Shown piece by piece: positions 17,374 to 25,828 of a stretch of DNA of 64,000 bases. The notes under the pieces were generated by a model, which saw only the letters and a list, made by a program, of their open reading frames with translations, was not told the DNA's origin and did no database searches. The DNA lies in contig NZ_OZ253579.1 of the NCBI RefSeq assembly GCF_965263005.1, forward strand, positions 4,092,001 through 4,156,000. The letters are read 5' to 3'. Every line of letters begins with the position of its first letter. Within the stretch, counting starts at the first letter, position 1. The translations under genes and the position numbers were made by a program. The DNA is from Rariloculus sp965263005. GTDB taxonomy: Bacteria; Pseudomonadota; Gammaproteobacteria; Steroidobacterales; Rariloculaceae.

Positions 17374-17474
17374 CGCGTGGCAAGAGCCCCGCTGCGTTCG
17401 ACCTGCGATGCCTCCCGGCCGACTGCGTTGCCCGCGGGTCGAGTCGGTTTGACGCGGCGCTTTCGCCGCAGCTA
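17371..17474 (-). repeat. Family A intergenic inverted repeat, copy A3 (degenerate)
   Basis: 104 bases starting on the TAG stop of the 608-residue gene and ending 4 bases before the soxD stop on the other strand. The minus-strand reading GGCAACGCAGTCGGCCGGGA, then GGCATCGCAGGTCGAACGCAG and GGGGCTCTTGCCACGCGCTA matches copy A1 with substitutions; the opposite arm is eroded. Confidence 0.65.
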
Positions 17475-17478
17475 CCAG

Positions 17479-18021
17479 CTACTGTCCGGCCGGGGGATAG
17501 GCGAGGACGAAACCGTCGCGGTTCGGCATCTCGACGCTCGGCAGTGTCGTGGCGTCCATGACGTCGTCCTCGCCGATGATGCCGTTCAATTGCAGCAGAT
17601 AAGCCGTCAGCGCATACGTCTCGTCATCGGTCAGCGACTGGGGTGACGTAAACGGCATGGCGCGGCGGATGTAGTCGAATATCGTCGTCGCGTACGGCCA
17701 GTAACTGCCGACGGTCCTGACGGGCGCGGAACCGGCCAACGATCCGTGGCCGCCGGTGAGACGGTCGTTTAGTCCACCTTCCTCTTCGACCGCATGACAG
17801 GCGACGCACTTGAGGGCATAGACCTCCGCACCCGTGCGCGCGTCGCCCGAGCCAGGCGGCAATCCGGTCCCGTCGGGTGCGATGTTGATATCCCACGCCG
17901 CGATCTGCTCCGCGGAAAGCTCGACACCGAGACCAGGTCCTGCCTGCGCCGTGAGCGTGCCGGGCGCTGCCGCGCCAAGCATCAGGGCGCCAAGCCCAGC
18001 GGCAAGTCTATGCGTAGACAT
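17479..18021 (-). CDS. soxD: SoxD-type monohaem cytochrome c
   Basis: 180-residue exported cytochrome c. A signal peptide (to about TAQA, residue 26) precedes one haem site, CVACH at 72-76, with Met122 (RAMPF) as likely axial ligand. The sequence around it (TVGSYWPYATTIFDYIRRAM, then LTDDETYALTAYLL and EMPNRDGFV) matches the N-terminal domain of SoxD, the electron-accepting partner of SoxC; classical SoxD is dihaem and about twice as long, so this is the short form. The ATG at 18021 lies 14 bases inside the end of soxC, implying coupled translation. It should pass electrons from SoxC to the respiratory chain. Confidence 0.85.
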   Translation of the reverse strand: MSTHRLAAGLGALMLGAAAPGTLTAQAGPGLGVELSAEQIAAWDINIAPDGTGLPPGSGDARTGAEVYALKCVACHAVEEEGGLNDRLTGGHGSLAGSAPVRTVGSYWPYATTIFDYIRRAMPFTSPQSLTDDETYALTAYLLQLNGIIGEDDVMDATTLPSVEMPNRDGFVLAYPPAGQ

Positions 18022-19297
18022 TGCTGACCGTACCTTCGGCCGAAACGAGCCAACTCTGGATCGCGTTATGGTGGTAGCCATAAGCCGCGCCGCGCTCGCC
18101 GAGCAGCGCGCTGCGAGTCGGCTGCGCGGCGCCGGTTTCGTCGATCGCGCGGCTCTGCAGCACGGCCGGTCCCCCGTTCCAACGCCACGGCATACGGAAG
18201 CGGGTCTGGGACTTCGGGAGCACCGGATCGGTCAGCGCCGCCTCAGCCCAGCTCTGCCCGCCGTCGGCAGAGACTTCGACGCGACGGATCCGGCCCGCGC
18301 CCGACCATGCGATACCGGAAATCTGATAGAGGCCGGGACGCTGCATTTCGAGTCCGCCCGACGGCGATGTGATCACGGATTTGACGCCCATTGAAAAGGT
18401 GAACTGCATGGCCCTGCCGTCAGGTAGCAGGTCCGTGTACTTGGAGGTTTCGTCCTTCGTCATCATCGGTCCCGCCGTGACCTCGATACGTCTGAGCCAC
18501 TTGACGCTCATGTTGCCTTCGTAGCCGGGCAGGAACAGGCGCATCGGATAGCCGTTCCCGGGACGCAGCCGCTCGCCGTTCTGATAGATTGCGATCAACG
18601 CGTCGTCGAGCGCCTTGGCCATCGGCACGCTCCTCGACATCGCCGCCGCGTCGGCGCCTTCAGCCACGATCCAGCGGGCTTCGGGCTGGACTCCGGCTTC
18701 GTCGAGCAGCACGGACAACGGCACGCCGGTCCAATCGCTGCACGACAGGAGTCCATGGATCCCGCCGGCCGAGAGCTGCGGCGGCTCCGGCGCGTTGTTC
18801 GCCCCGCTGTTGCCCGAGCACTCGAGGAACTGAATTTGCGATACGAGCGGGTAGCGCGACAGGCTTTCGAGATCGAACATCAAGGGTCTCGCAACGAGAC
18901 CGTGGATCATGAGCCGATGCCGGCTCGGGTCGATGTCGGGAATTCCGTTGTGGTGGCGCTCGAAATGAAGCGCACTGGGCGTGATGATGCCCTCGAGAAG
19001 TTCGTGCGGCGTTCGCGAGGAGCCCGAGCCGATAGTGCCGGGCCGCGAGGCGAAGCTGCGCTGGACGTAGTCCTCGTGCGCCGAACGCTCGCCGTAGCCG
19101 CTCATGCCCGCACCCGGCACCCTCATCCACTCCGGTATTTCCGGAGGAATCGCCGCCGCCGCGGGGCGCGCCGTCATGAGCTGCAGCCCGGCCGCACCGG
19201 CCATCGCCACGCTGCTTGTCAAAAACAGGCGGCGATGCAACAAGCCGTTACCGGCAACGTCTTCGAGAAGCGGGCGATGGGTCTTGGGCTTGTTCAT
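18008..19297 (-). CDS. soxC: SoxC-type sulfite/sulfane dehydrogenase (Mo cofactor)
   Basis: 429-residue periplasmic molybdoenzyme of the sulfite oxidase family. HRRLFLTSS at residue 21 is a twin-arginine signal. The molybdenum-ligating cysteine is Cys160 in FLECSGNS. The C-terminal dimerisation domain (KSVITSPSGG, ISGIAWSGAGRIRRVEVS, then FRMPWRWNG) is characteristic of SoxC. The ATG at 19297 has GGGGA 6 bases upstream; the in-frame ATG at 19318 does not. It is the middle gene of cupin-soxC-soxD. There are no soxXYZAB genes here, so it may act as a free sulfite dehydrogenase rather than within a thiosulfate-oxidising complex. Confidence 0.9.
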   Translation of the reverse strand: MNKPKTHRPLLEDVAGNGLLHRRLFLTSSVAMAGAAGLQLMTARPAAAAIPPEIPEWMRVPGAGMSGYGERSAHEDYVQRSFASRPGTIGSGSSRTPHELLEGIITPSALHFERHHNGIPDIDPSRHRLMIHGLVARPLMFDLESLSRYPLVSQIQFLECSGNSGANNAPEPPQLSAGGIHGLLSCSDWTGVPLSVLLDEAGVQPEARWIVAEGADAAAMSRSVPMAKALDDALIAIYQNGERLRPGNGYPMRLFLPGYEGNMSVKWLRRIEVTAGPMMTKDETSKYTDLLPDGRAMQFTFSMGVKSVITSPSGGLEMQRPGLYQISGIAWSGAGRIRRVEVSADGGQSWAEAALTDPVLPKSQTRFRMPWRWNGGPAVLQSRAIDETGAAQPTRSALLGERGAAYGYHHNAIQSWLVSAEGTVSNVYA

Positions 19298-19348
19298 TCG
19301 GCTTCCCCGGTTCTTCATACGTTGGCCGCCGGGCGCATCGCTGCGCGG

Positions 19349-19792
19349 CTATTCGACACGAATCGTCGGCGCCGGTCCGATGCCCTTGATCTCCACGATG
19401 ACTTCTTCGTCCTTCGCCCCGTCGTAATGTATCGCGCCGGCCGGGTGCATCATGTAGCTGCCGGGTTCGAGCGGGACCATGGCGTCTGTGTCGAATTCCG
19501 CGCCCGTGCCGGTGTGCCAGGTGCCGGAAATGACCGTGACATGGCGGTCGGTCGGATGATAGTGCGGCGACGACATCACGCCGGGCGGAAACCTGGCGCG
19601 AATCACGTAGAACCCTTCCTGTTGCGGGTCTCCGGCCAGCACGACGAAGCCGATGCTGTTGCCGTCTGACTCACCCCAATCGAGCTCGCCCGGCATGAGC
19701 CGGATGAAACCCTCCTCGTCGGCCTGGCCAAACACGGCAAACGCCGCTGGCAGGAGGGCAAGGATCAGCCATCGCACCCGATATCGTTTCAT
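19349..19792 (-). CDS. Exported cupin protein
   Basis: 147 residues with a signal peptide (MKRYRVRWLILALLPAAFAV) and a single cupin barrel: SSPHYHPTDRH supplies the first His-rich metal motif and GSYMMHPAGAIHYDG the second. A GGGAGGA Shine-Dalgarno sits 7 bases before the ATG at 19792. It heads the cupin-soxC-soxD operon. Cupins of this kind often bind a metal and a small ligand; its role beside SoxC is not known. Confidence 0.8.
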   Translation of the reverse strand: MKRYRVRWLILALLPAAFAVFGQADEEGFIRLMPGELDWGESDGNSIGFVVLAGDPQQEGFYVIRARFPPGVMSSPHYHPTDRHVTVISGTWHTGTGAEFDTDAMVPLEPGSYMMHPAGAIHYDGAKDEEVIVEIKGIGPAPTIRVE

Positions 19793-20005
19793 AGCGCAAT
19801 CCTCCCAACCGGAGCCTCGAACGCGGTGCCCGGTAGTATTCGGGCTCAGCAAGTCAGGCGAGAAACTAACCCCATTGGCTCATCATGGCAAGGAGCGTTG
19901 ACCAGTCGCGACCGCAGAGCACTCACGGCCGCGCCGCGCAGAGTTGTTTGCGTTGCAGCTCCGGAAAAAACGTTCTGAAATTCACGCGGATGCCGCGCTC
20001 GGCTG

Positions 20006-21613
20006 CTACGAGGAGCGTGGCCGTAACCCGCGGAGGCGATCCAGCGCGCCCGCGATCGGCTCCGGATCGCTGCGCTGATGCCGGCCGCCGACCGCTCCCG
20101 TCAACCGAGACGCCAGGCGTTTGCCGAGCTCGACACCCCACTGATCGAACGAGTTCACGTCCCAGATCACGCCCTGAACGAAGGTCTTGTGCTCGTAGAG
20201 CGCGATGAGCTTGCCGAGCATGCCGGGATCGAGACGCTCGAACAAGAGCAGCGAGCTCGGCCGGTTGCCGCGGTATTCGCGGTGGGGTTCGTTCGCTGCG
20301 CCCGCGGGGTCTCCTGTCGCCAGAGCCAGCGTTTGCGCCAGACAGTTCACCGCGGCGAGGTCCTGTTGAGCCTGTCCTCCAACGCCGCTTCTGGCCGGCA
20401 GCAGGAAATCGATCGAGATCCGATCGGTGCCTTGATGCAATAGCTGGTAGAACGAGTGTTGGGCGTTCGATCCGGACTCGCCCCAGACGATGGGACAGGT
20501 CACGCACTCCACGGGCTCGCCGTTGCGCCGCACCGATTTGCCGTTGCTTTCCATTTCGAGCTGCTGCAGAAACGCGGGCAAGCGGCTCAAGTGATCGTCG
20601 TAAGGCAAGACGGCGTGACTGCCCGCGTCAAGGAAATTGCGGTTCCAGACACCGATGAGCGCGAGCAACACGGGCAGATTTCGCTCGAACGGCGCGCGAC
20701 GAAAATGCTCATCCATGGCGTGCCCGCCGGCGAGCATGGCTTCGAAGTTCCGCCAACCGATCGCGAGCGCCAGGGCGAGACCCACGGCCGACCAGATCGA
20801 AAAGCGCCCGCCAACCCAATCCCAGATTGCGAAACGCCGCTCGGGCGCGATTCCGAACTCGTCCATGGCCTCGTGATTGGTCGAGACGGCAACACATTGC
20901 GAGGCGACGGCCTCGTCTCCTCCGTGCTCGTGCAGCCAGGCTCGCACAGTGCGCGCGTTCGTCAGAGTTTCGAGCGTCGTGAAACTTTTCGAGCAGATCA
21001 CGAACAGCGTCGTCGCGGGCGCCACCTGCTCAAGCACGTGATATAGCTGCACGCCGTCGACATTCGATACGAAGTGGATGCCCAGGTCGGGGTTCCGGTA
21101 CTCACGAAGCGCCTGCGCGGCCATGACGACGCCGAGGTCCGAGCCGCCGATGCCGATATTGACGACATCAGTGATCGGCTGTCCCGTGAAGCCTGTGAGC
21201 GCTCCGCAGAGGAGCTGGTTGGCCAACTCGCGCATTTTCGCGCGCTCCGACTCGACGAGCGGCATCACGTCGCTGCCGCTGACCGGCAGCGGCTGGTCGG
21301 CGCGCCGCCTTAACGCGACATGCAGCGCCGCACGCCCCTCGGTGTTGTTGATGGGCTCACCTTCGAACATCTGCTCGATCCGCTCCGCGACCCGGGTCTG
21401 CTCCGCCAGGTGCAGCAATGACGTCAAAGCCTGCTCGTCGAGCCACTGCCGGCTGAAATCGAGGAGGAGACCGAGGCCGTCGACCGAAAACGCGTCGAAA
21501 CGCGCCGGTTCGGCTTGAAACAGCGATTCAATCGAAACGCGGGACAACACGTCGGCTTGGTTGCGCAGCGCCTGCCACGCGGCCGTGCGCGGTCCGTAAC
21601 ATTCCCCGGTCAT
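20006..21613 (-). CDS. pgi: Glucose-6-phosphate isomerase
   Basis: Cytoplasmic enzyme interconverting glucose 6-phosphate and fructose 6-phosphate. 535 residues, normal length. The family signatures are intact: IGIGGSDLGVVMAAQAL in the first sugar-phosphate region, FIVICSKSFTTLET-like phosphate loop, and the C-terminal GVIWDVNSFDQWGVELGK with the base region. The ATG at 21613 is chosen because further upstream the frame reads into repeat B1; the GGGACAC end of that repeat is the only Shine-Dalgarno-like sequence in front of it. Confidence 0.93.
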   Translation of the reverse strand: MTGECYGPRTAAWQALRNQADVLSRVSIESLFQAEPARFDAFSVDGLGLLLDFSRQWLDEQALTSLLHLAEQTRVAERIEQMFEGEPINNTEGRAALHVALRRRADQPLPVSGSDVMPLVESERAKMRELANQLLCGALTGFTGQPITDVVNIGIGGSDLGVVMAAQALREYRNPDLGIHFVSNVDGVQLYHVLEQVAPATTLFVICSKSFTTLETLTNARTVRAWLHEHGGDEAVASQCVAVSTNHEAMDEFGIAPERRFAIWDWVGGRFSIWSAVGLALALAIGWRNFEAMLAGGHAMDEHFRRAPFERNLPVLLALIGVWNRNFLDAGSHAVLPYDDHLSRLPAFLQQLEMESNGKSVRRNGEPVECVTCPIVWGESGSNAQHSFYQLLHQGTDRISIDFLLPARSGVGGQAQQDLAAVNCLAQTLALATGDPAGAANEPHREYRGNRPSSLLLFERLDPGMLGKLIALYEHKTFVQGVIWDVNSFDQWGVELGKRLASRLTGAVGGRHQRSDPEPIAGALDRLRGLRPRSS

Positions 21614-21618
21614 GGTCA

Positions 21619-21888
21619 GTGTCCCGCCCCACAAACAACATCGCATTCACAGTGAGCACAACGCGGCACCGCAAGGTCAAGGCGCGCTCCGCAGGCAATA
21701 TCGGGCATATCGGCCAGGAGCGCAACGCCGTAACGGCGTGTTGTGCGCACTTTCGCCGGGCGCCCCCGGCACGGCTCCTGGTTGTGTTGGGCACATTGGC
21801 AACGCGCCCGCCATTCCCTGCTGGCCGCGCCTTGCGAGCAGCCTTGCCGGGCGGAGCTGAACATGACGTTATTTGTGGGACGGGACAC
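21619..21888 (-). repeat. Family B element with terminal inverted repeats, copy B1
   Basis: 270 bases. The left end GTGTCCCGCCCCACAAACAA and the complement of the right end GTGTCCCGTCCCACAAATAA form inverted terminal repeats of about 24 bases with few mismatches. The interior contains CAATATCGGGCATATCGG and GGAGCGCAACGCCG, shared with copy B2. There is no transposase and no clear target duplication. The left end stops 5 bases before the pgi start codon. Confidence 0.85.
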
Positions 21889-21925
21889 TGGATGATGCAG
21901 AACGAACAGCGGCCGAAGGATGCGC

Positions 21926-22939
21926 CTACAACTCAATGTCGTAGTAATCGAGATACCAGTCGACGAACCGCTTGACCCCTTCCTCGACCGGAGTATCTGG
22001 CTGGTAGCCGAAATCGGCGACGAGATTCCCGACATCGGCCCAGGTATCGGGAATGTCGCCGAGCTGGAGCGGCAGCAGGCGCTTCTGCGCTTCGCGGCCG
22101 AGACATCGTTCGAGCGTCTCGATATAGCGCATGAGCTCGACGGGTCGTTGGTTTCCGATGTTGTAGAGCCTGTACGGCGCGAGGCTCGTGCCCGGATCGG
22201 GCGAGTCACCGCTCCAGTCCGCGTTCGGCTCGGGGATACGCTCGACCACACGAACGATGCCGTCGACGATATCGTCGATATAGGTGAAATCACGGCGGTG
22301 ATTGCCGTAATTGAACACGCTGATCGGCTCGCCGGCGAGAATGTTCTTCGTAAACAGAAAAAGCGCCATGTCGGGTCGGCCGAAAGGACCATAGACGGTG
22401 AAGAACCGCAAGCCCGTAACGGGTACACCGTACAGGCTCGCATACGTATGTGCCATCAGCTCATTGGATTTCTTCGTCGCCGCGTACAGCGACAACGGAT
22501 GATCGGCGTTGTCGCGGGTCGAGAACGGCATTTTCGTATTCGCGCCGTATACCGAGCTCGTCGACGCGAAGACCAGATGTTCGACATCGCTGTGCCGGCA
22601 CCCTTCGAGGACAGTCATCGTCCCATGGACGTTGCTGTCGATATACGCGAACGGGTTCTCGATGGCGTAACGGACGCCGGGCTGCGCACCGAGGTGGATG
22701 ACGCGCTGAAAGTCCTCCGCCGCGAATAGTGCGGCCATGCCGTGGCGATCGGCCAGATCGAGCTTGACGAAGCGAAAAGAGTCGTAGGGCTCAAGCTCGG
22801 CCAGCCGCGCCCGCTTCAAGGCAACATCGTAATACTCGTTCAGATTATCGAGACCGATGACTTCGTCGCCTCGTTCCGCCAATGCTTTGGCCGTGTGAAA
22901 GCCGATAAAGCCCGCGGCACCGGTGACGAGGATTTTCAT
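21926..22939 (-). CDS. NAD-dependent sugar epimerase, probably UDP-glucuronate 4-epimerase
   Basis: 337 residues from the ATG at 22939, which opens with MKILVTGAAGFIGFH, the Rossmann G-x2-G-x2-G motif. The extended-SDR catalytic tyrosine and lysine are in LYAATKKSNEL, the active-site serine in STSSVYG. The downstream VYGPFGRPDMALFLFTKNIL and YIDDIVDGIVR blocks are typical of UDP-glucuronate 4-epimerases that make UDP-galacturonate for capsule or lipopolysaccharide. No glycosyltransferase genes are adjacent, so the substrate is inferred from sequence alone. Confidence 0.82.
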   Translation of the reverse strand: MKILVTGAAGFIGFHTAKALAERGDEVIGLDNLNEYYDVALKRARLAELEPYDSFRFVKLDLADRHGMAALFAAEDFQRVIHLGAQPGVRYAIENPFAYIDSNVHGTMTVLEGCRHSDVEHLVFASTSSVYGANTKMPFSTRDNADHPLSLYAATKKSNELMAHTYASLYGVPVTGLRFFTVYGPFGRPDMALFLFTKNILAGEPISVFNYGNHRRDFTYIDDIVDGIVRVVERIPEPNADWSGDSPDPGTSLAPYRLYNIGNQRPVELMRYIETLERCLGREAQKRLLPLQLGDIPDTWADVGNLVADFGYQPDTPVEEGVKRFVDWYLDYYDIEL

Positions 22940-23075
22940 CCCGGCTTGACGAGGCAATTGCAACGGAGACTCAACACAAGCTCGCCGGTCGATGTGCCAT
23001 TGACGTAGCGGGTATGCTCGATGACTCCGACCGCATCAGACACTGCGAGGTTCGGCAGCTCATCGAGCCCGAGGG

Positions 23076-23993
23076 CTAATGGCTGTGCGGCAACGAAGGC
23101 TCGAACCCTTCGGGCTTCACGATCAGCAGATCGCACGGCAATCGATCCAGGGTACGTTCGGCCGTGCTGCCGAGGAACAGCTTGTCCAGGCCGCGCCGGG
23201 AAACCGCGCCCATGACGATGAAAGCGGCGTCCTCGCTTTCCGTGATCTCCGGCAGGCATTGCTCGGGGCGCCCATCGAGCAGATGGGCGCAACTTTCCAG
23301 CACGGCGTGCGCTTCGAGGAACTCGGCCATGGCTTCGCGGTGCTGCTGCTCGATCTGCTCGGCCACATCCGGCGGCACTTCGAGTTCGAGCGGCACGCGA
23401 AAGCTATGCACGACATTAAGTTCGCCGCCCGTGGCCTCGGCCAGCCACTGCGCGTGATGGAAGATCGAGTCGTCTAGCTGCCGGGGCTTGTCGTGCGCGT
23501 GCAGCGGATCGATTGCAGCGAACACCTTCGGCCGACTGCCGATCGCATGCGGCTTGACCAGCAACAGCGGCGCGGGACAGCCGCGAATCAGGTGCCAGTC
23601 GGTATTTGACAATACGGTGCGCTTGAGCACGTTGTGATGATGAGTATCCTTCGCAACCAGAGACGGCTTGCGCGCGATGATCTTGCGCACCAAGGCCTCG
23701 CCCAGCGGGTGGTCCCAGCCGACGTCTACGGAGACGCTCAGGCCGCGTGCCCGGAGCGGCTCGGCAATGGCCTCGAGCCTGTCTCGATGGATCGAAACCA
23801 GATTTTTTTGAGCATCCGGCTGCCGGATCCAGACGGTGGATACGTGTCCGGAATCGATATCCGCATCGTAGTCGCAGATATAAAGTTCAAGCGCGGCGGA
23901 CGAGTTCTGCGCCAGCCATGCCGCACGCTCGATGACGGGCTGTTCGCCGAGGTTGGTCGGATCGAGAATCGCCAAGATCGTTTTGTCCGCCAT
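23076..23993 (-). CDS. uspE: UspE-like tandem universal stress protein
   Basis: 305 residues, the length of the two-domain UspE class. Domain 1 starts ILAILDPTNLGEQPVIERA, domain 2 around FAAIDPLHAHDKPRQLDD. The C-terminal part has a GAVSRRGLDKLFLGSTAERT block and LPCDLLIVKPEGF, the expected end of a Usp fold. Cytoplasmic; in other gammaproteobacteria UspE is linked to stress survival and aggregation, with no defined reaction. A TATAGT -10 (24035-24030) lies about 40 bases upstream, but its -35 spacing is poor. Confidence 0.85.
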   Translation of the reverse strand: MADKTILAILDPTNLGEQPVIERAAWLAQNSSAALELYICDYDADIDSGHVSTVWIRQPDAQKNLVSIHRDRLEAIAEPLRARGLSVSVDVGWDHPLGEALVRKIIARKPSLVAKDTHHHNVLKRTVLSNTDWHLIRGCPAPLLLVKPHAIGSRPKVFAAIDPLHAHDKPRQLDDSIFHHAQWLAEATGGELNVVHSFRVPLELEVPPDVAEQIEQQHREAMAEFLEAHAVLESCAHLLDGRPEQCLPEITESEDAAFIVMGAVSRRGLDKLFLGSTAERTLDRLPCDLLIVKPEGFEPSLPHSH

Positions 23994-24112
23994 AGCCGTT
24001 GTCCCGGGCCGAAGAGGCGCCGAGCCGATACTATAATGCCGGCCGCAGCGTCACAATGTGGCACCCGCCTGCACGGTTCCGCCGTCACGCCACGCTCGAT
24101 GTGAGCATCACC

Positions 24113-24218
24113 TGGCAGCCCGTGGCAACAGTCCCGCGTCGCACCGAGACCGGCGAGGCGCCCGGCCGGCAAGGCGGTCTTCCGCCCCATGCAGCGGAAC
24201 TGTTGCCACGGGCTGCCA
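24113..24218 (+). repeat. Family A intergenic inverted repeat, copy A4 (short form)
   Basis: 106 bases with arms matching at 24 of 25 positions (TGGCAGCCCGTGGCAACAG on each strand). The interior GCACCGAGAC...GGCGAGGCGCC...AAGGCGGTCTTCCGCCCC is the same as A2. This copy starts TGGCAG instead of TAGCAG on both arms, and both arms carry CAACAGT where others carry CAAGAGT or CAAAAGC, so the arms agree within a copy but differ between copies. It is not next to a stop codon. Confidence 0.85.
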
Positions 24219-24244
24219 GATCCGGAACACCGGGGAATCCGTTC

Positions 24245-24439
24245 ATGCAACCATGGAAAAAGCTCGCCTGCTACGTCGGAACGGTACTTTGCTGCGCATG
24301 CCTCGCCGGCACCGCATTCGCGCACCGACAAGAGCGTCAGCCCCCGGGGGCTGGACTGACGCCTTCGCGGGCGGGCGCGCTCAGGGCAGCGGGTTCTCGA
24401 ACCAGCCCCAGAACACGTACATCAGTATCGTCGCGATGA
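24245..24439 (+). pseudogene. Short exported-protein start, probably a gene remnant
   Basis: An ATG with GGGGAA 7 bases upstream opens a convincing signal peptide (MQPWKKLACYVGTVLCCACL, then AGTAFA) but the frame continues only 64 codons, with a low-complexity end that runs into the 3' end of the convergent transporter gene and through a perfect palindrome (24339-24352). I read it as the surviving 5' end of a truncated gene, possibly cut when flanking sequence was rearranged; a genuine small secreted peptide is the alternative. Confidence 0.35.
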
Positions 24440-25715
24440 CGAGCGTGCCGAGCATGACGGGCGAGCCCTTGCGAAACCAGAGTCCCGGCGTGATCGCCAA
24501 GCTCGGATCGTTCTGCTCGCGCGCCAGCCTTTCAGAGATCGTCACGATGAACACGTTGGCCGTCGAGCCGATATGCGTGCCGTTGCCGCCGAGCCCGACA
24601 CCCATCGCGAGCCCCCACCACAACGGCGTCACGTTGATGCCCTGCGTCTCCATGCCGAGGATGATCGGGATCATGGCCGCCGTGAACGGGATATTGTCGA
24701 TCGCGGCGGAGAGGACCGCTCCGACCCACATTAGCGCGATCGTCGCCATGAGCAGGTCGGACTCGACGAACGGCCTGATGAGGCTGCCGATATACATCAG
24801 AAACTGGCTGTGCTCGACGCCGCCGACAATCATGAAGAGACCGATAAAGAACATGAGCAGCGTCAGTTCCACGTGCTCGACGGCAATGTCCATGAGCAGC
24901 TTCCTCGACGTCAGCACGAGGGCCGCCATGCCGAGTACCGCGACGAACCAGGCCTCCCAGTGCAGCGCCCTGTGCAGTATGAACAGCACCACCATGGCGC
25001 CGAGAATGATCAGCGACGCGTTCCACGTCCACTTGTCCTTGATCTCGACGACCTCGGTGAACTCGCCTTCGGGCTTCTCGGCCAACGGCTTGGCGAACAG
25101 GAACCTGAGCATGATGAGCACGCCGATCCAGCACACGAGCACGGGCGGCCCCATGCGAATCGCGAAGGTGTTGAAATCGATATCCGCTGCCGAGCCGATC
25201 ATGATGTTCGGCGGATCGCCGACGAGCGTACCGATGCCCCCGGTGTCCGACAGCAGCGCCGCCGCCAGCAGATAGGGAATCGGGTTGATCTTCTGCGCCC
25301 GGGCAATGAGGATGATCAGCGGGCCGAAGATCACGACGGTCGTGACATTGTCGAGCAACAGCGAGATCACGGTCACTGCCGTGCCGATCAGCACGAGCAT
25401 CAGATACAGGCGCCCCTTGCTGATCACGGCAAGCTTGTAGGCGAGCGCGTTGAATCCGCCCGTCGGAATCATGATCGAGACGATCGTCATCATGGCGGCG
25501 AGCAGGAATATCACGTTCCAGTCGACGGCCCCGATCGCTTCCTCGGGCGAGTAAAACCCGTAGATCTGCCCGACGATTATCATGGCAACGGCGCCCGCTG
25601 CGGCGACCTTCGATCGCTCCAGTCCGTGCACGTATTCGGTGAAGATACCGATGAAGGTCAAGGCCAGCACGATCGCAGACGCGAGCATTGCATCGTTAAA
25701 TACGAGGTCTTCCAT
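24381..25715 (-). CDS. ArsB/NhaD-family ion transporter
   Basis: 444-residue inner-membrane permease with about 11-12 hydrophobic helices. The diagnostic blocks are DWNVIFLLAAMMTIVSIM, LLDNVTTVVIFGPLIILIA and DTGGIGTLVGDPPNIMIGSA, and a symmetrical second-half block GGNGTHIGSTANVF: the ion-transporter superfamily hairpins seen in ArsB and NhaD. Substrate could be Na+/H+ exchange or an organic or oxyanion; no ars genes are nearby. The ATG at 25715 has GGGGAG 8 bases upstream; the upstream 25 codons look untranslated. It follows dnaQ on the same strand. Confidence 0.85.
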   Translation of the reverse strand: MEDLVFNDAMLASAIVLALTFIGIFTEYVHGLERSKVAAAGAVAMIIVGQIYGFYSPEEAIGAVDWNVIFLLAAMMTIVSIMIPTGGFNALAYKLAVISKGRLYLMLVLIGTAVTVISLLLDNVTTVVIFGPLIILIARAQKINPIPYLLAAALLSDTGGIGTLVGDPPNIMIGSAADIDFNTFAIRMGPPVLVCWIGVLIMLRFLFAKPLAEKPEGEFTEVVEIKDKWTWNASLIILGAMVVLFILHRALHWEAWFVAVLGMAALVLTSRKLLMDIAVEHVELTLLMFFIGLFMIVGGVEHSQFLMYIGSLIRPFVESDLLMATIALMWVGAVLSAAIDNIPFTAAMIPIILGMETQGINVTPLWWGLAMGVGLGGNGTHIGSTANVFIVTISERLAREQNDPSLAITPGLWFRKGSPVMLGTLVIATILMYVFWGWFENPLP

Positions 25716-25828
25716 ATCGTGGGCTCCCCAGGCTCTTGTACGGTTGATTCGGTGTTGTAAGCGGATGTCGCTCGCCGCTGCAGTCGGCAAGCTTAGCGAC
25801 TACCGCGCGCCCCTGCAAAGAATGTCGC

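Noticed and set aside
21619..21888. Family B copy as a transposase-bearing insertion sequence
   Set aside because: Only about 270 bases, no transposase-like frame, and no target-site duplication at the ends.
24334..24362. Palindrome AGCCCCCGGGGGCT with flanking GCGTCAG/CTGACGC as an intrinsic terminator
   Set aside because: No T-run on either strand and it lies inside the remnant frame; left as a structural curiosity.
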